DNA from: Eublepharis macularius
Lineage: Eukaryota; Chordata; Lepidosauria; Squamata; Eublepharidae
DNA length: 64,000 bases
Reading direction: 5' to 3'
NCBI RefSeq assembly: GCF_028583425.1
Contig: NC_072796.1
Span: 142,981,464-143,045,463 of the forward strand
Under the pieces are notes generated by a model. It was not told where the DNA came from, ran no database searches, and saw only the letters and a program-made list of their open reading frames with translations. Position numbers and translations under genes: made by a program. How positions within the stretch are numbered: the first letter of the stretch is position 1; every line of letters begins with the position of its first letter. Positions 60,901 through 64,000 of the stretch are shown piece by piece.

Positions 60901-62677
60901 CAAGAAGCAAAGGGACGCTTGGCACCGCCCCAGCCAGAAGCCCGCCATGCCCCCTTTATCCCGGGAAAAGTCCCATGTGGACTCGCAGAAGCACCGCTGC
61001 CCCAACGGCCACGGCAGGCAGTCCCAGTGCTGAAAGGGTCGTGCAACGGCACTTACCGTGGCCAGCCTCTTCTCTGTGTGCAGAGCTGCCAGTGCAAACA
61101 CATTGGCCACTGAAGGCAAGAACAAAGACGGACAGTCACTCAGCACGATGGGGCAGGCAGGGCTCTACACAGCCCACAGCCCTGCTCAGCCTCGGCCAAG
61201 AGGCTCAAAGCCCTTGACTCACCAATAACAAGGCACAGGGAGGGCCAGCTATAGGGGTCCTTCAGGAACAAGGAGATGACCTGGATGGGATCCACCAAGA
61301 TGCCGTACCTGCAGGGGAAGGGACTCAGCGTTGCGAGGCTGCCCTGTAGCCAAGATGCTCTCCCTCCTCCCCTCCCCTCCCCACCTACCGAAGCCTTGCC
61401 CAGGACGGGGCTGCTCTTGACCATTCTGGCCAGGCTACTGCTGCCTTCTGCAGACAAAGGGCCCAAGTGTGCCCTTCTTAACAGGGGAGGAGGGGGAAGA
61501 GAGATAAGAGAAATCTACTCTGACTCAACTCCACACCTCTGTCTCCTTGGGGGTGTATTTGTTTGATGGTCTGAAAAGTTATTAAATTATTGTATTTTGG
61601 TCACGTCATGAGAACACAAGATTCTCTGGAAAATATGCTAAGAAAAGTGGAAGACCTAAAACGAGATGGCTGGACTCAACCAAAGAAGCCACGCCCTCCA
61701 GTTTGCAGGATCTGAGCAAGTCTGTTAATGACGGGACGTTTTGGAGGTCTTTCTTTTGTAGGGTCGCAATAGGTCAGAGGCGACTTGACAGCACATAACA
61801 CACACACACACTAAATTACTGGTGTTACTATTCAAATGAAATCCTATTTTACGAATGTTACCAGCTTCTTTGGAGACTGTGGTCAAAAAGATAGCTTCAG
61901 GTGGGTAGCCGTGTAGGCCTGTAGTAAAAGAGCAAGCTCCAGGTCTAGTGGCACCTTAAAGACGAGCTAGATTTCCCAAGTATCATCAGATACCTGACAA
62001 GGGGAGCTTTGATTCTCAAAAACTCCTACCCTGGAAATCTAGTTGGTCTTTAAGGAGCCACCAGACCCGAACCTTACGCTTGTAGTAAAAAAAAGCCAGA
62101 CTATGCACGTGAATTGCAGTGCCTTTTTGAGCCATGTGATGGCAGCACCCCAGTCACATCTCCAACAGCTGCACAAGGAAACGCTCCGACACCTTCGTGG
62201 CTCAAGTCAAAGAGACCCAGGTGTGCCAAGCGCCTGAGCAGAGGGCTTTCTGGGCTATTCCACGACAACAGCAGAGGCGGGAGGCTTCAGCCACAACTTC
62301 AGGCCTGGCTCGGAGGAGCTTCAGAGGGCCACAGCCGCCTCAGAGCTTCAGCCATCAGCCCCCCGGCAGGAACCAGTGGCCATGGAACAAAACTATAGTC
62401 TGCAGACTTCAGTCCTTGCAGGTCAGCACAGGAAAGCCACCCAGCCATGACTGCAGTCCTCACCACCGAGTGGGGACAGGGGCTTCCAGGCAAGGCTCCC
62501 AAGGAATGGCCAAGAGTAAGCAGAGATGAGGTGCTGAACAGCCACACACGCACCCCGCCCCAGTTGCTGTGCCCAGGAGCACCGGCAATGCTCTCCCAAA
62601 ACTATCTACCAAGCACCAGTCCAAGCCAGCACTTACTTGATAAGATTCTCCAGGAAGAGGCGGGCATTGCTCAAGAC
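51989..62677 (-). CDS. DGAT1: Diacylglycerol O-acyltransferase 1, partial (first exon outside window)
   Basis: Exons, in order: 62677-62637, 61308-61223, 61109-61057, 60897-60792, 60596-60471, 59647-59570, 59357-59254, 58742-58704, 57799-57758, 56959-56915, 56116-56004, 55243-55178, 54351-54264, 52547-52485, 52135-51989. All join in frame to 398 codons and a stop; about 95 N-terminal residues lie beyond 64000. The enzyme joins acyl-CoA to diacylglycerol in the ER membrane, the last step of triglyceride synthesis; it is a multi-pass MBOAT protein. Visible marks (numbered in this part): [14 protein letters not shown] at the start, [19 protein letters not shown], the acyl-CoA-linked FYRDWWN (273-279), HKWCLRHFYKP, and FFHE with the catalytic-type His (328). 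The end is [14 protein letters not shown], where human ends YEAPAAEA. The loop between KWC and VSYP is about nine residues longer than I recall in human. One donor is the weaker gtcagt (after 54264). Confidence 0.97.
53245..54086. mobile_element. 842-base foldback element with 13-base target duplication
   Basis: Two arms of about 320 bases (about 53245-53563 and 53719-54041) are inverted copies of each other around a spacer of about 155 bases. The whole is flanked by the direct repeat ccaagtcaacatc at 53232-53244 and 54087-54099. It was therefore inserted as one unit. It carries the foldback core (tagcacctttaagactaacc, cataagctttcgagaa, cttcgtcagatgcat) and no protein. It sits in the DGAT1 intron between exons 54264-54351 and 52485-52547. 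Confidence 0.85.
55542..55682 (-). repeat. tRNA-derived SINE fragment
   Basis: ctctgtgaggtaggttatac, tggcccaaggtcacccggga and the reversed B box gacttgaactccc. Confidence 0.75.
56245..56440. repeat. Compact palindromic foldback-family copy
   Basis: The arms meet at the self-complementary centre cagatgcatctg near 56308-56319. They extend about 70 bases each way (ctttattgtagcataaactt against aagcttatgctacaataaag). One end continues with the family terminus actaacacggctaactcctc. Confidence 0.85.
56660..56885 (-). repeat. tRNA-derived SINE (third family)
   Basis: ctgccttatgctgaatcaga, caggcagtggctctccatgg, and the reversed B box aggattgaactggggacctc, ending at gccaccgagccacag, the reversed A-box region. 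Confidence 0.8.
57455..57535 (+). repeat. CR1-type LINE 3' tail
   Basis: catggggttggactagatga, then gtcccttctaaccccatgat: a CR1 terminal fragment in a DGAT1 intron. Confidence 0.7.
59931..60197 (+). repeat. tRNA-derived SINE, near full length
   Basis: Head agccagtttggtgtagtggt, B box gagttcgatacc, body ccacctcacagggtgtttgt, end gggcggtatataaatcgaat and a GTT/ATT tail. It is inserted in the DGAT1 intron between exons 60471-60596 and 59570-59647. Confidence 0.92.
61575..61812 (+). mobile_element. BovB (RTE) LINE 3' terminal fragment
   Basis: tattttggtcacgtcatgag, ctggactcaaccaaagaagc and the 3' end ggtcgcaataggtcagaggc with a CA tail parallel the 10934-11341 copy. Confidence 0.88.
61890..62095. 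repeat. Foldback-related inverted repeat
   Basis: aggtctagtggcaccttaaa and its inverted partner (ttggtctttaaggagccacc) flank a centre with catcagatacctgacaaggg. This is a diverged relative of the foldback family. Single-arm relatives occur at 41640-41730 and 46496-46590. Confidence 0.6.
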
Positions 62678-64000
62678 CTGGAAGCAGAGGGGCAGAGTTA
62701 GAAGCAGCAAAAGCGGCACAAGCTCGGAGACCACCAGACCAGGGCTTCCCCCACCCCGTGCCACCCTCTCCACCCCCACTGAAAGCCGCAATGAGCCCAG
62801 CGCAGGAGATGATGATGAAGCATCTGCGGTTTGGGCAGGTAGAAGATAGTCCAGCCGGGTGGATAGAGCTGCCACTGCTTTGACCGTGTGTGTGTGTGTG
62901 TGGAATCCTGCAGCCCTGCGCCGATAACAGAAGCGCTTGCTTCCAGTGCAAGAGGAAAATGCTGCCGCTGTTAGCTTCGTAGGGTGCCCTGAAAGGCCAA
63001 GCAGGGGCTATGACCCCCATAGTGCAGAAGGGGGCCTGGAGGCGGAGGCAGAGAAAGCGGCTTATCTGAGGTCACCAGGAGAGTTGGCAGAGGGAACCAC
63101 CACAGTGGGTGCACTCTCGTCTGCTGTGCTATGGCAGCTCCCAGAAGCCTGCCAAGCCTCTCTCTCCTTAGCCTGGGAGGTGGCAGCCTCTGCTTCTGCG
63201 CTCAGCACATACGGCTCCCATCCCGCACCCTGGGGCGCAACCAGACAGCCACGCAAGATTACTATCAAGCCAACACCTTCCACTTGCCCTTTGTGTGGGG
63301 CAGCACCCAAGGGCATGCATGCCAGGTCTCCAGCTGCGCCACGCAAGGCACCGCTTGAGTTGCTGGAGCCAGAAGGCAGCGGCTGCTTCACAGCCCACGC
63401 GGCTCTTTAGCAAGGGCCTCCCCCGTCCCTCTTGAGAGCCAGACAGAACCAGGCCTCTCTTCCTGCAAAAGACCCACGGTTCTGCTCCACGCCCCGCTCC
63501 ATCGGCAGCCCAGCTGTCTCCTTGGGCAGGTAAGAGCACCGCCTCAGGGCTCAGGGATCTTCAAGCGAGACCCATGGGGGCTGGTTTGCACAATACAGGC
63601 TGCTGCTTGTGTGTCCTCCTGATTCACAGGGGACCGAGCGACATTCTGCCACCTCAAAGGCACATTCCGGATTTCTGCTGCTTGAGGGCATTGCAGGTCT
63701 CCACGCAGACAAGTCCCGAGAAAGAAAACAAGCAGCCCAAAGGAATGGCTCAGCTCCCAGTACTTCCGGCAGGGAAAGCGTGTGCCTAGTAATTCCCAGG
63801 GGATGCAGGGGGGCAGATCAACCGCTCTGTGCTCTCCGCATTCTGCTACACTGGCCTAGCTCCTCCCCAGGGTTTCCGGCTGCTTTACCGACTAAAACGC
63901 AGGGATGCTTTTAAGGAAGCCACTACGCAATATTTTGTGCTGATTCCTGAAGGTGGTGCAATGGCGCTGCAGGCTGCAGGCTGCCCCCCCCACCTTCCCC
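62678..64000 (-). other. DGAT1 intron 1 (part); no further exon found
   Basis: I looked on the - strand for the N-terminal DGAT1 exon (the Arg/Ser-rich start and a segment like GFSNYRGILNWCVV) and did not find it. The upstream exon must lie beyond the window. A short TG tract lies at 62886-62902. Confidence 0.6.

Overview
The window is vertebrate nuclear DNA, most likely from a squamate reptile. The repeats include BovB (RTE) LINE pieces, CR1 and L2-like LINE pieces, many tRNA-derived SINEs ending in GTT/ATT tails, hAT-like elements and a foldback repeat family. The genes have many small exons with GT-AG borders. Species cannot be told from the sequence alone.

Layout. About 1-5.6 kb is repeat-rich and holds no gene I can support. 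A small secreted F-type lectin (fucolectin-like) gene lies on the + strand: three coding exons at 7569-9477 and two candidate TATA-driven non-coding first exons upstream. From 9.5 to 21.7 kb the window is almost all old repeats (BovB, CR1 in both orientations, SINEs, a long TA tract). From 21.7 to 47.7 kb, on the - strand, lies a complete casein kinase 2 catalytic subunit (CK2 alpha) gene: 12 coding exons, 391 codons, a 13.2 kb first intron full of repeats, and a CpG-island promoter at about 47.0-47.8 kb. From about 51.06 kb to beyond the right edge, also on the - strand, lies DGAT1 (diacylglycerol O-acyltransferase 1). Fifteen exons are present (398 codons plus stop); the N-terminal exon is outside the window.

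Most notable observation. The CK2 alpha gene keeps the length, exon phases and kinase core of CSNK2A1, but its C-terminal tail is strongly diverged and it sits directly downstream of DGAT1. In human, DGAT1 lies at 8q24.3 with SCRT1 and SLC52A2, while CSNK2A1 lies at 20p13 with SCRT2 and SLC52A3. These are paralogous regions. I therefore propose that this gene is a third vertebrate CK2 alpha gene, an ohnolog of CSNK2A1 that mammals lack, rather than CSNK2A1 itself. This is an inference and needs a phylogeny.

The three genes show no sign of acting in one pathway: one is a secreted sugar-binding protein, one a cytosolic/nuclear protein kinase, one an ER triglyceride-synthesis enzyme. Other points of interest are an 842 bp foldback element inserted in a DGAT1 intron with a 13 bp target-site duplication, a SINE tail that supplies the 5' splice site of a CK2 alpha intron, and signs that the lectin gene belongs to a tandem array.
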